NCBI GenBank assembly: GCA_014058105.1
Contig: JACGCM010002114.1
Coordinates: 2,046,001 to 2,110,000, forward strand
Reading direction: 5' to 3'
Origin: Kingdonia uniflora
Taxonomy: Eukaryota; Streptophyta; Magnoliopsida; Ranunculales; Circaeasteraceae
Length of the DNA stretch: 64,000 nucleotides
Shown here: positions 24,112 through 35,095 of the stretch, piece by piece
Numbering within the stretch: the first letter of the stretch is position 1
How the letters are laid out: every line of letters starts with the position of its first letter
The notes under the pieces: generated by a model
Seen by the model: only the letters and a program-made list of their open reading frames with translations
Told to the model about the DNA's origin: nothing
Database searches by the model: none
Made by a program: the position numbers and the translations under genes

Positions 24112-24830
24112 ATTGTTGAGTTTGACAATATTATGTAAATATAAGTCTAACTGCATTTGGTAAATTATCGAATTCGACAATACTCTATTTCAATAACTAC
24201 AAGTTATATGTAACTATTGTCGAATTCGATAATTTAGACTTATAAACAAGTATAATAAAAAAATGTTGTGAACCATGTGAATTCAATATTGTCGAATTCG
24301 ACAATATTATGTAACCATAACAACATTTACACTGCTAAATTGTCGAATTTGACAATACTAAATGTGCCTTACTCAATCTCACTTCAATATTCCCAATTTT
24401 GACAATTTTTCAATATACATTAGGTTATCTATAACTTACACTTCAACTAAAGATAGGTATAACAACATTTATACTGCTAAATTATCGAATTCGACAATAC
24501 TAAATGTGCCATACTCAATCTCACTTCAATATTCCCAATTTCGACAATTCTTCAATGTACTTTAGGTTATCTATAACTTACACTTCAACTAAAGATAGGT
24601 ATAACAATATTTACACTGCTAAATTGTCGAATTCGACAATACTAAATATGCCCTACTCAATCTCACTTCAATATTCTCAATTTCGACAATTCTTCAATGT
24701 ACTTTAGGTTACCTAGGTCAAATATTTACGAAATCGACAATCCTAGATGTTAATAACTCAAATTTAAAGTCTAATTTTAGTTATTTATGTCAAATATTGA
24801 CGATTTCGACAATATTTGACAGTTTCAATA
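24112..24830. repeat. palindrome cluster G (largest)
   Basis: About ten copies and half-copies upstream of the PMD start, for example near 24112, 24163, 24215, 24287, 24339, 24479, 24622 and 24793. Part of the cluster is amplified as a 142-bp tandem repeat. Confidence 0.8.
24335..24715. repeat. 142-bp tandem repeat, about 2.7 copies
   Basis: The phrase GCTAAATTGTCGAATT...ACAATACTAAATGTGCC recurs at 24335, 24477 and 24619 with a 142-bp period. Each unit holds one palindrome and one half-site. Confidence 0.85.
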
Positions 24831-25198
24831 TCAAATTGCATTACACAAAGGGGTAAACGAAGAATAAACAACAATTTGACATGATAATGAGATTTACCTT
24901 AAAGTTGTCAAATTCTACTATCAAACCGTTCCCAACCTTTGCTGCTCCAAAAGGAATAGATAATATCTTCGAAGGGTTAAATTTAATGGGTACTTTCTCT
25001 TCGAACGACAGTCTTAGTCTCTAATGATGAGAGAGTGAGTGAGGGAGACAAAGTGAGAGAGATACTCAAACTGTTCGCGAGAGTGAGAGTGGCAGAGTGA
25101 TAGTGGGAGAGAGAGGGAAATTTTGTTTGTTTGAAGATAGAGGGAGAGTGGGAGAGAGAGAGTGAGAGATTGAATTTCCAATGTGAGTGACGGCTGGG

Positions 25199-25373
25199 TT
25201 TGAAAAGAGAGGGAAATGTGAGTGACGGCTAGAGAGAGTGGGGCAGGTAGAACCCCCTAATTTTCCACCTCATTTCCCTTATAGGAAATCCCAAATTTTG
25301 ATAGCCACTCATCTCTATTAGATGAGTAGTGGTTGTGGTTGAGTGAGACTTGAGTGTCTCTAAATCCGCCCCC
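25199..25373 (-). repeat. right terminal inverted repeat of the MULE
   Basis: Reverse complement of the left repeat; its outer end is CTAAATCCGCCCCC. The inner part repeats the GTGAGTGACGGCT phrase (near 25180 and 25218). Confidence 0.88.
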
Positions 25374-25440
25374 TATAGGTATATACAAAAAAATTAAAAA
25401 AAGTATGTACATTTTTCTTTCTTCTAATGACATTAAGAAA

Positions 25441-25505
25441 AGTTAGCTCAAGTGGTAAATGGTAGAGCTTCTAATCTAAGAGCCTAAGGTTCAATTCTTG
25501 ATCTT
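25441..25505 (+). repeat. tRNA-like segment in the right half of the split hAT MITE
   Basis: TTAGCTCAAGTGGTAAATGG resembles box A and AGGTTCAATTCTTG resembles box B, with box spacing like a tRNA. There is no convincing acceptor stem, so it is not called as a gene. Confidence 0.55.
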
Positions 25506-25782
25506 ATCAAATAAGAACCTTATTTTGATATATATTTTTTCCACCTTAAGTTGACCATGTCATTGCCGCAAAAGGCGTAAAAAAGCGAATATGGATAATT
25601 TTTTTGTCAAATATAATGTTATATTTGATTGATTTTTAAGCTTAAAACATCGTTAAATGGCCAAAATTTTGTTTGGGGGCTCGGCCCCCAAATGCCTGAT
25701 ATCATAATATAATTCATCGCATTACCTTCGCCCCACCCCACCCCCCCAAACATGAAATTCTGGCTCCGCCCCTGAGCATAAA

Positions 25783-27146
25783 CTTCTTCAATAAATTAAT
25801 TTTGATTTGTAGTTTTCATTATATCATGCAAATGCACCCCCGATTTAGTATTTAAAACTTTTTGTTCAGTTCTCTTTTAGGTTGATCTTGGTTAGTGTGA
25901 TAGCTGATAGTCACATTTGTATCCAAAGGAGGATGGGTGAGTTTTTTTTCTCTCTTCATTAACTATACACTATGTAGAGTTGTTTTCACATGTTACAGTG
26001 AATGATGAGTACAACAAAATTCACATGTGCATGCCATTCTTTATGATAGTCGTGGCTGGTTTATGCTATGAAACACAATTCTTGTCAGCGTTAATTGATG
26101 ATCGGGTAAAATTCTCAGACTTGCATCTCACATATGTAAAATTCTTCTTTTGTTCACGTTCATGACATCTTTACCATTGATGTAGTATGTGGTTCACATG
26201 ACATTTTCCATTATCGTCAACCCAACCTACGTTAGCATAACTATTCACCATTAGAATACAACTTGTTGACCATCAAGCATAATATCGTGATCATCAAGCA
26301 CCACTCTGTTGTACAGACCTCTATCAACAACTTGAACCTTCCATCCCATTTTAAACTTAATCTAAAGAATGATAATAAACTCACAAGAACTCTTTCAGAT
26401 TTTGGTTTCCCAACAATCATATCTTGTCTGATTTGACATCAATCATTTCTTACATATTTCTCGCTCCCAAAATAGATCTAATTTGCCGCACTTTGCATTA
26501 TTGAGATTACAGAATCGAAGATAAAATACTTAATTGTTTACTCGATCGAGTTACAGTGTTTAATTCATTTATCTTAAAGTTTTGGAATACTCTGAACTCT
26601 TCTGAGCGCGAGAGGTGAAGGCGACTTGACATCAAAATACTTATAGCCAATGTGTTCAACATCCTATGTTCATAGACCGTGTTCTTGAGATCATCTTAGT
26701 CGCTCAGAGTGATAAAAATGATAATAGACAAATTGTCACATACGCTGACATGTGCAAGATTGTAGTTGCGGATAGGAAGATTGCACGTGTTTATTATGAC
26801 AATCGTCATTTTTGTGGATCTGGAGCAAATTATGCAAATAATCTCTTTCGATGACATATAAATCGTAATTATGCAGCGTTTAAGACCTAGTCTCCGGCTT
26901 GGTCATCTATATTGCATTGAGATATTATCTGCACGACTTCAATATCAAACATTGACACGAGCATAAATATAAATGGCAATCCATCTATTTTCTTAATTAT
27001 CGTTGGTAGTTTATGCATGCATTCAAGGTATTTTTGTTGGTTGATGTTATTTAGTATATCTCCATCACACATCTTAAAGAGAATAATGAATTTCAGAGAT
27101 AAAAACACTTTTAAAACCCTTACTATTGTAAGAGAATTGAAGGTAC
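25783..27146. other. no gene recognised
   Basis: AT-rich DNA with small ORFs (61-73 codons) that show no known motif. Confidence 0.4.
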
Positions 27147-27149
27147 TAA

Positions 27150-27518
27150 GGGCATCAGGTGTAGCCTAGCTAAAGTATAACTAGCAAGATGAGTTGGAAA
27201 ATGATATTTGAACAAGTCAAAAAAATAGACTCCCAAAAAACTACTCCATGTAAAAATAAAATATGACGTGTAAAAAAAAGGTAAAAAAATGTACTTTTAA
27301 TTTTTTTAAACACTTTCTACGTATTAATTTTAGTTAAAAAAGGTTTTCCACGTAATAAAATTATCCTAGTTGGCTACCCAATCTTTTTCTCTCTCCTCAC
27401 CAATGAGAAGAGAGAATATCGAAACCTAAAATAACTACCCTCTTGGGGAGGCTAAAAACATGATTTTTATCACTTTATCCTTTTTATTTTAACTATAGAG
27501 AGACTACACTAGATGCTG
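27150..27518. mobile_element. PIF/Harbinger-type MITE
   Basis: The left end GGGCATCAGGTGTAGCCTAG and the reverse-complemented right end CAGCATCTAGTGTAGTCTCT form an imperfect inverted repeat. TAA at 27147-27149 and at 27519-27521 is the expected 3-bp duplication. It has no coding capacity. Confidence 0.65.
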
Positions 27519-27521
27519 TAA

Positions 27522-30394
27522 GTCATTGGGATAGTACCATAGTATTTTTGAACATGTCTGATTATTTCTAAATATACCTGCTAGCAATATAAATCTTGGA
27601 AATGAAGTACTGAAAAATCTGCCTCTTAATTGAATTGAAGAAAGATACGGAAAATTTTGCCAAACACAAAATGGTGATAAGCCTCTAGGATGAAGGATAA
27701 CTACTTTTGCCTATAAAAATGGATCATGTTCCGAGAGATCATAAAACATTTGAATCTGATTAGAGCTGGAACTTGGCAGAATTGAATCCAGATCTCATCC
27801 AAAATACAAAATAAAAGTACAAAGAAGACTGACAACTAAAGTAGTTGGGCTGGAACTTAGCATGTAGGACGCCAGAATATCAAGATTCTAAAACAATAAC
27901 AACTATGGGGCAGTAACCTAATAAATATTGGCAAAAAGTAGCGATAGAATAAAATGAGATAAACTCATTTATAATTAGTTTTTCCTTCCTCAATTTATCA
28001 ACATAGGATAAAAACAATTAAAGTTTTTGCTTTTGTATTTCATCATTTTAGTTTACTTTGATGAATACATTTCTTTCTAAAGTCTTATATATTTTTCTGC
28101 TTTTAATTTTAATACAATTTCCTACAAATGTTGAGCTTTTAGTTTCATTTAAAAATAAATATGGATCTGCATACACTATATTAATCAATATCACCATTTT
28201 TAATAATATAAAATAAGTTTAAAAAACAATTCAAAACCTAATTCTCCTCTTGAACTATCACAAATTAGGTTTGTAATTTTCAAACTTTCTTTCAACTTTT
28301 ATTTATTTTTTAGTGTTAGTGTTTAACATTAGGCTGCGGAGATTTTTTGTGCAATTCTAGGTTCTTGTTGTTTATCTTAGAGTTTTATTCTAGGGTTTCA
28401 GCCTATTTAAGATTGTGTAGGATGACTCTCATCACCCATAAAAGGTTATGAAGATCTCTTGTGTAGTTCTAGGTTCTTGTTGTTTAACTTAGGAGGTTCT
28501 TGTTGTTTATCTTAGGATTTTGTTTTAGGGTAATAGCAAAATACCACAATTTTTTATGGTGGATAGTTTGAAATATTTGAGAAACTTCTGTGGATAAGGT
28601 ATGCGTGCAAAAAATTACTTTTCTAGTCAATACATAATGTCAAATAAGCAGTACTGTGTTTAATTTAATTGAAGTTTTTGTAAGTTTGGCTTACTTTACC
28701 GGTGTGAAGAAAAATTAATGGATTAATCTCAAGATCATGACAAGTTCTCAAATTATAACATTCAGGCGACCAAGAATAGCTTTAAGTACAATAATCCTAC
28801 TGCAATTGGGCCACATGCCACATTCAAGTTGGGAAATGAAATATTTGGCTCTCAAAGCTGGAGCTTGAGATGAACATTTAGAGATGAAGATTTGTGTCAA
28901 TTGGTATTGAGGATTTTCCTTGCCTTAGGTTCATACCGTCATAATCATAGAAGCCGAGGGTTTTCTGAGATAAGAATCATATGCATGTTTGAGGGGCAGG
29001 TCCAAGTCTATTATAAAGGAGTTCAAGTACGTCCAAGTCTGTTACAATATGGCAAGTTAAAGTATCAAGTACCCAATTATTCATGAGGGTGAGGGTGAGG
29101 GTAGTGGTATGACTTTGGACTTGGGATGCCATAAAGGCTTCAAGTAGGTTTACAGGCTCGTGACGAGATCAGTGGGAAAGTTGTATAAATTGGCTTTAGC
29201 TTGGTTTTGCCCAGTATAACAACTATTTCTAGGTTAAGTGTAAGATGTAAAGATCCTTGAAACATGAAGTTTTAGATTAGGTACCATTAGTATTAGGTAA
29301 GTCGATTGTTGGTCCACGTATGACCTGAGGGTTAGAGGTTGGGTAGTATTTTTGCTGGAGAATATGATGAATTTGGTGATTGGGTCCACATATAGTCCCT
29401 TACGGCTCACATGGACATTCACGTTGAGTTAAGAGGCCCTCATAGGCACATTCAGAATGTATATCAGAGTGGTGCATATCACTATAAAAGCATATTAAAA
29501 TGATCTTTTGCTAGAGTTCTATCATATGTGTTTGGACACAAATTTTAAATAAATATTGTTTGTACTTAAAGTTGTACATATAGACGGGGATAATAGAAAG
29601 AAAATAAAGATTTTTCTAACTAATTTAATAAAAAATCATAAACAATATTAAAACCCAACAATATCTCCAAAAGGAATGCATTCGCATGCACGCACACATG
29701 CACAATTACTCGTATATAAGAAAACGATTAGGACAACGAAAACGGTGAGGTTTGAAGGAAATGTAAATCAACAGATGTGGTGGAAAAACAAATTTTAGAT
29801 GTGAGGGAAGAACAAAAAATTAATGAAAAGCTCTAAGAATTGGCTCCATATCCACCAAGTCCAATTTTTTTCTCAATCATTCCAATTTTCACCAAATATA
29901 CACCACCACCACCATCACCAAATCCCATCAAAGACACCATGAAATGAAATACCAAATGCAAGAATCACTAAATATCTAGATTCAAATAAGTTGCGTAAAA
30001 ACTTACGTTAGCAAATTGAACCCACAACATCACCAGTGGTGGATAGTATTGTTAAAGGGTCACACATTGCTTCTATTGAGAGCCACAAACACAGTTACAA
30101 TTTTAATCTAGTGTTAAAGAATAGACACATTTTCTTCTAATGAGACATCTTGGAGCTACTCTTCTCAAACATGGGGTGTATCTTATTATGGACTAATAAT
30201 TCTCCACTCTTTGCAAGGGCATCACCGAATTCATGCGAGAAATGTTGAAGAAGCAAAAGCCCGATGCATCATTTAGCCATTTCCACTGTAAACCATTAAT
30301 CAATGGACATGACTTATTGATGCCGACTACTTGTAAACAATTTTGTACTATCACACAACAACATTTTTCTTCTTCTTCATAGAATGCAATTGCC
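27522..30394. other. no gene recognised; local duplication at about 28330-28520
   Basis: Between the two MITEs I see no coding motif. At about 28345-28510 the phrase GTTCTAGGTTCTTGTTGTTT and its neighbours recur two to three times. Short G-rich direct repeats (GAGGGT) occur at 29088-29102. Confidence 0.4.
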
Positions 30395-30402
30395 TTTTTG
30401 GA

Positions 30403-30781
30403 TAGGGATGACAATTTGCCCCGCCTCACCCCGCCTCGAACGGGGCAAATTTGGTATGAGCTAACCGGGTATTGGGGTGGGGATGGTATGAGCTGCCCAA
30501 AATCTGTCGGGGATTGGGGCGGATTTGGGATTGCTAACATAAAATCCGTTATCCGACCCATTTAATATCAACTAATATTTTTACTATTATACCCCTTGTG
30601 ACTATGTTTTTACTATAATATTCATAAGTTAAATGGGGCAGGGATGGTATTGAGCTTATCTATGTGGGGCGGATTCGGGTTCCCCGCTTAATTTAAATGG
30701 GGATCGGGACGGGGATGAGAGGTGAGAACCTAAGCGGGGATAGGGATGGTATTGGCCAAATCCGCCCCATAACCATCCCTA
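30403..30781. mobile_element. Ac-like hAT MITE, GC-rich
   Basis: It begins TAGGGATGACAATTTGCC and ends AACCATCCCTA, so both tips read TAGGGATG, as in Ac/Ds-type ends. TTTTTGGA flanks it at 30395-30402 and 30782-30789, a perfect 8-bp duplication. The body is rich in GGGGCGG-type phrases and stands out from the AT-rich surroundings. Confidence 0.78.
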
Positions 30782-30978
30782 TTTTTGGACTCCTTTCTTC
30801 TAGACTCTGCAATTAATCGTGAATGTTCAGAAAGAAAAAAGGAAAAAGAAAAATCCAAAACGACAATTTTTTTCAATAAAAACGACGTACTTTTATAAAA
30901 TAAAATAGTTCTCCTCTGAGCACTTTCCCACTTCTGTTGGCGTTGCTCGACTCCTAAAATAGTTTACACAGGCCTTCA

Positions 30979-31029
30979 AAAAGCTCTCTCTCTCTCTCTC
31001 TAACTTCCTCTGTGACAGTGAAATCGAAG
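30979..31029 (+). promoter_or_regulatory. CT-rich 5' leader exon of the MOS2 gene
   Basis: A run of about ten CT units precedes AACTTCCTCTGTGACAGTG and a splice donor AAGGTAAGC at about 31029. CT-rich leaders are common near plant transcription starts. The exact start site cannot be seen. Confidence 0.5.
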
Positions 31030-31610
31030 GTAAGCTTTGACTCTCTCGCTCTAGATTGCTGTTCTGATAGTTTAATTGCATGAAAACCCTAGAATTATCG
31101 ATTCCAAGTAATTGAATTATAGAGGGGTTTTGTTGAATTTCAAACCTGATGTTGTTTGGATTCCACTTAATTGAGCTCGTTGTAGGTTTAATTGATCTCT
31201 ACTTGTATGAAAACCCTAGAAGTATTGATTAGAAGTAATTGAATTTGAGAGGGGTTTTGTTAAATTATAAATTTGATGTTGTTTGGATTCGAATTAATTG
31301 AATTTGTTCTGGGTTTTGTTTTATTAAAAAGCTGATACTACAGTGCATATTTGCTTCAATTAAAAATGTCGCCTTTTTGCAAGTAGTTGCCAGTAATTTG
31401 GAAAATTTTAGCTATAAGGTTTAAGTTAGTAATTGTGATTGAGTTAGTGTTTGAGAATAAACAGTGTTGTAATTTCTTTGATTGTTTGTTGTTTTGAATG
31501 ATTTTCTGTTTCATACACTTGCTTGCGTGAGCATTTCGATTTATGGGGTAGTTGTAATCTCTTGGATTGCTTGTCGTTTTGAATGATTTTCTTTTGCAAA
31601 TTATTACAGG
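31030..31610 (+). other. probable 5' UTR intron of MOS2
   Basis: Donor GTAAGC at about 31030 and acceptor TTATTACAG at about 31610 bound a T-rich stretch with several near-repeated phrases such as GAAAACCCTAGAA (31083 and 31209). Leader introns of this size are common in plant housekeeping genes. Confidence 0.6.
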
Positions 31611-31692
31611 TCTTCGGTCCCTCACGGCCATTGAGTCTCTCAGCCTCCGTTGGAGACGAACCCATCTACAATAGAGGGAAACCTGAAGAGGG

Positions 31693-33039
31693 ATGAGTAA
31701 CAATAAGCTTTCCTTTTCCATCTCCTCAAAACCCTCCTCCAGACCCACCAAACAATTACCCATAAACAATGATGAATCCCAGAAACAACAAGTATTTGTA
31801 ACAGAATTCGACCCCTCTAAAATCCTACCTCAAAAACAATCAGATCATGTCATACCTGCTTTGGAGAACCAATGGAAACCCCAAAACAAGATGCGAAACC
31901 TCGATATCGCACTCCGATTGTCATCTGACGACCCCAATCTCCGGTTCGAGCTCGAAGCGCCGACTATTATGGCTGATGCGGACCCTGCCGGTTCGTATGG
32001 TTTGATTTTAAGAAGCAAGGAAGAGAAAGAGAAGAAACCCAGTAGTGATAATGTTAGTGTGCAGAGGTTTAAAGAGGACATGGTGAATTTGCCGGATGAC
32101 CGTGGGGCGGATGAGTTTGTTGGTGTTCCAGTTGAGGGGTATGGGGCTGCGGTGCTTTCTGCATATGGGTGGTCGGAGGGAATGGGGGTTGGTAGGAGAG
32201 AGACAAAGGATGTGCCCATTGTTCAGTATGTAAGGAAGAACTTTGACAGAGAAGGGTTAGGGTTTATACCAGAGACGAATAAGGAAGATCCTACTAAGAA
32301 GAAATCACGATATTCGGGTCCTCAAATGGTTGCTCCGAAAGGGCCCGATGGGCGGAATAGGCACGTTGTTGGGATTGATGAGAAACTTGTTCCGAGAGAG
32401 CTAAAAGGTATTCATGCTGGTAAAACTGTTCGGGTTATAGAAGGTAGGCACGAGGGATTAAAAGGGAATGTCCTGGAGAAATTTGAATCCAAATCTTCGA
32501 GTAAGGTAGTATTGAAGCTATCAAGGAGCGGTGAGAAAGTTACTGTTCGAATAGATGAAGTTGCCGAAGTAGGTTCAGTTGACGAGGAGAACTGGTCAAG
32601 GAAAGCGACAAAGACAAGAAAAAGAGATCGAGAAGAGGGAGAGAAGAGGGTGAAAGAAGAGAAAGCACCTCCTTCTTGGTTGACAAGTCGTATCAGGGTT
32701 AGAGTAATTAGCAAAGATTTCAAAAGAGGAAAGTTGTATTTGAAAAAAGGCGAGGTTGTGGATGTTATAGGACCAAGAGTATGCGACATATCTATGGATG
32801 AGACTAATGAGCTTGTCCAGGGTATTGATCAAGATATATTGGAGACTGCACTTCCAAGATGTGGGGGTCCTGTCCTTGTTCTGTTTGGGAAGCATAAGGG
32901 TGTATTTGGAAACCTCGTGGAGAAGGATAATGAGAAAGAAACTGGCGTTGTTCGAGATGCAGATAGTCATGAATTACTCAATGTAAGATTGGAACAGGTC
33001 GCGGAATATATTGGAGATCCTAGTGACATTGGATATTGA
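31693..33039 (+). CDS. MOS2: MOS2/GPKOW: G-patch and KOW motif nuclear protein
   Basis: An intact single-exon ORF of 448 codons. Arabidopsis MOS2 is a nuclear RNA-binding protein needed for innate immunity and microRNA maturation; the animal relative GPKOW works with the spliceosome helicase DHX16. Visible parts are a low-complexity N-terminus and a G-patch at about residues 150-190 (YGAAVLSAYGWSEGMGVGRR, then NFDREGLGF). A first KOW motif follows at about 240-290 (GKTVRVIEGRHEGLKGNV), then a Lys/Arg-rich linker at about 305-325, and a second KOW motif near the C-terminus (GGPVLVLFGKHKGVFGNLVE). Length and domain order match the family. The start lies 12 bp after an in-frame region with no better ATG, and the leader intron ends about 80 bp upstream. 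No breaks are visible; it is the best-preserved ORF in the window. Confidence 0.95.
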   Translation: MSNNKLSFSISSKPSSRPTKQLPINNDESQKQQVFVTEFDPSKILPQKQSDHVIPALENQWKPQNKMRNLDIALRLSSDDPNLRFELEAPTIMADADPAGSYGLILRSKEEKEKKPSSDNVSVQRFKEDMVNLPDDRGADEFVGVPVEGYGAAVLSAYGWSEGMGVGRRETKDVPIVQYVRKNFDREGLGFIPETNKEDPTKKKSRYSGPQMVAPKGPDGRNRHVVGIDEKLVPRELKGIHAGKTVRVIEGRHEGLKGNVLEKFESKSSSKVVLKLSRSGEKVTVRIDEVAEVGSVDEENWSRKATKTRKRDREEGEKRVKEEKAPPSWLTSRIRVRVISKDFKRGKLYLKKGEVVDVIGPRVCDISMDETNELVQGIDQDILETALPRCGGPVLVLFGKHKGVFGNLVEKDNEKETGVVRDADSHELLNVRLEQVAEYIGDPSDIGY

Positions 33040-34892
33040 ATTTTCTCTGATGGATGCTTCTCGTAGACACATAGGAGGGTGGAAACCTTAAGTGGATGTT
33101 GGAGATCCTGAGCTGAGGTGGTTGTTACCCCATAACTGGACCTTCTCTCTGAAGATGACACTTTTATGGTATGCTCCAATTACATGTAGCGTTTTCAATG
33201 TTGTTGAGTATATGAATTTTAATATTGATTTTGATATATGATATGATTCTCATGTTAGTGAACTAAAATTTGTTTGATACTTGATAGTTTATTGAACATG
33301 TTTTTGTGCATTTAGGCGACTTGAGTTTACGGGTAGCGTCAATTTACTTTTGATGCTGCGCTGTTTTCCATTCTGTTGGTATCTCAATTTGAATTGGAAG
33401 GGTTTCCCCTTATAAAAGTTGTAACATTGAAAGTCCTCACACCCGACAGAGTAGCAATTTGTGTTTTTTGTATGTGTGAAAGTCCCCCCCCCCCTTTTTG
33501 CGTATCATTGGGATTTCCCCTGACTCCTCCCAATTGGGGAAATCACGTTAGTTTTCATGGTATTCTTTCTAATCTCTGGCAGTTCGCACTGCCTTGTCAT
33601 CGTATTCCTCCATTGAGAGGGCAACCTATACAAAATGATTGAAGGATAATCAGTAAGCAGTCCTCCAGAGATTCCGTTGAGAGGTTTTCTTGAATCAAAA
33701 ATGTATGCAAGCCACAGTGGCCTGAAGTTGGAGAATAGACTAAATACACACTGCCTGTTCCCGAAGCCAAAGTTATGCCAGCGAATCTGATATTTCTATT
33801 GCCCTCCCAGATCACTTACAGTGAGACATTAGATTTTTCACCTCTAAAATTGTGTGACCTAAGTCCTAACTATCTCCTAAAGTATTAATACTTCTGATTT
33901 GCTTCTACCAGGGCCCCCAACAAGATCACATATAGAACTACACTCCAAGGCTCCTCCCTTTCATTGTAAGCTGTATCCTTGTCCCCTAACACTGTAGGAA
34001 TCCCGTACTATTTTCTGCCATTGTCTAAGTCAATTGTCACCTGTCGGCTACTCTGAATACCCTTTAACAAAGTACAATGAATGAATATGGTGATTTCAAT
34101 CTTGTAGAAGCCTTAACATTGAAAATAGTTACCAGTACGAAAATCACCTTCATTTCTCTCATATAAATATAAAAATGACAACTAAATAAAAGTTTAAAAT
34201 AAACCCTTAGTTAGGCTTTTGTGATTGAAATGGTAAATTTACTCTAGCTTCCCCTATAAGTAAGCTTCCTCATTCTGTCGAACACTTAATAATATCCTAT
34301 TAAAAGTTCATAACTAGGAAACAAAGAAAGTAAATTACTAGAAAGTAAAAGAAAGAGGACTTCCTAAAAACACCAAGATTAGGGACTTATCTCGGTAACT
34401 GTGTAGTTGAAATGGTCCTCACTAGAGAGGCTGAGCAATAGTAATTTTTTTACTATTCTTACGCATGCATAACAGTTCATAACAGTTCACTATTAATCTT
34501 ATTGTTACTACACTGATGTTTCTATCTAAAGATGCAGTCCAAGTAAAAAAATAAGGAAACTTTGGATGTAATTGTGGGCACCCCATTAATAGGATAAGAG
34601 ATTTTGGGGACAAGGTCAACAAATTTAACTGAAAAACTCATTATATTATTTTAATATAATACTATTATATTGATAAATATTCATTTTCTTTGGAAAAAAA
34701 AGAAAATGCTTATTATTTTTATGAAAAATAAGTAACAGTCTGCTGCCACTTTCTCCGTAGCCTAAGAGTGTCAAACAGCCGTCTAGACAAGTTAAATAAT
34801 TACAGTAGGAAGAAATTTTTGTTCTTTAGGAATTCTCCAAAGAATGTCAACTCCACCCACCCTATAAAAGAGAGAGAACCACAGTGTGGAAG

Positions 34893-35095
34893 TGTGTTCT
34901 TGAGTTTGTACGCACCGCAACACATTCTTTAAAACTAATCTTATTTTTTCTGCATAACTTGGATTTGATGCATTTATTGAAATAATAGTATAAAGGCATG
35001 AAAGTATATCTTTGAGTTTGTTCCCCCGCAGCACATCTTTTAAGATTTTAATCCTATTTCCTCTTCATAACTTGATTTGATTCATTTATTGAAAA
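34893..35095. repeat. degenerate tandem duplication, ~113-bp period
   Basis: TTGAGTTTG...CACAT/CTTTAA...CATAACTTG-ATTTGAT-CATTTATTGAAA recurs twice with many substitutions. Confidence 0.6.

Larger units (their letters stand above)
11300..25373. mobile_element. ~14.07 kb Mutator-like element (MULE), FAR1/PMD type
   Basis: The ends form long terminal inverted repeats, and a perfect 9-bp duplication TATAGGTAT flanks the element. Inside, in order, are: a small ORF (12201-12509, plus), a broken FAR1-type MULE transposase gene (12796-18041, plus) and a broken plant-mobile-domain gene (24057-18858, minus). A later 2766-bp insertion sits in the transposase gene. Spacers and introns carry about 35 copies of a palindrome ATTGTCGA-NN-TCGACAAT. 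Removing the later insertion leaves about 11.3 kb. Both large genes have several stops, so the copy cannot move itself, although its ends are well preserved and could still be used by an active relative. Confidence 0.88.
11211..25774. mobile_element. hAT-type MITE split by the large Mutator-like element
   Basis: The two halves are 11211-11299 and 25374-25774. The left end starts CAGGGGCGAATTTAG and the right end, reverse-complemented, starts CAGGGGCGGAGCCAG, a known type of plant hAT end. The flanks are AGAATAAA at 11203-11210 and AGCATAAA at 25775-25782, an 8-bp duplication with one mismatch. Without the insertion the element would be about 480 bp and non-coding. The left half has a G-run at about 11240, and the right half contains a tRNA-like segment. 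Confidence 0.7.

Noticed and set aside
11300..25373. CRISPR-like array of palindromic repeats
   Set aside because: The palindromes are irregularly spaced, lie in introns and spacers of a plant transposon and have no uniform spacers or associated genes.
25441..25505. Possible tRNA gene
   Set aside because: Box A and box B are present but no acceptor stem or plausible anticodon arm forms; treated as a tRNA-like part of a MITE.
29085..29105. GAGGGT repeats resembling telomeric DNA
   Set aside because: Only three or four units, and not the plant telomere repeat TTTAGGG.
31845..32970. Three minus-strand ORFs of about 124 codons
   Set aside because: They lie fully within the MOS2 coding sequence on the other strand.
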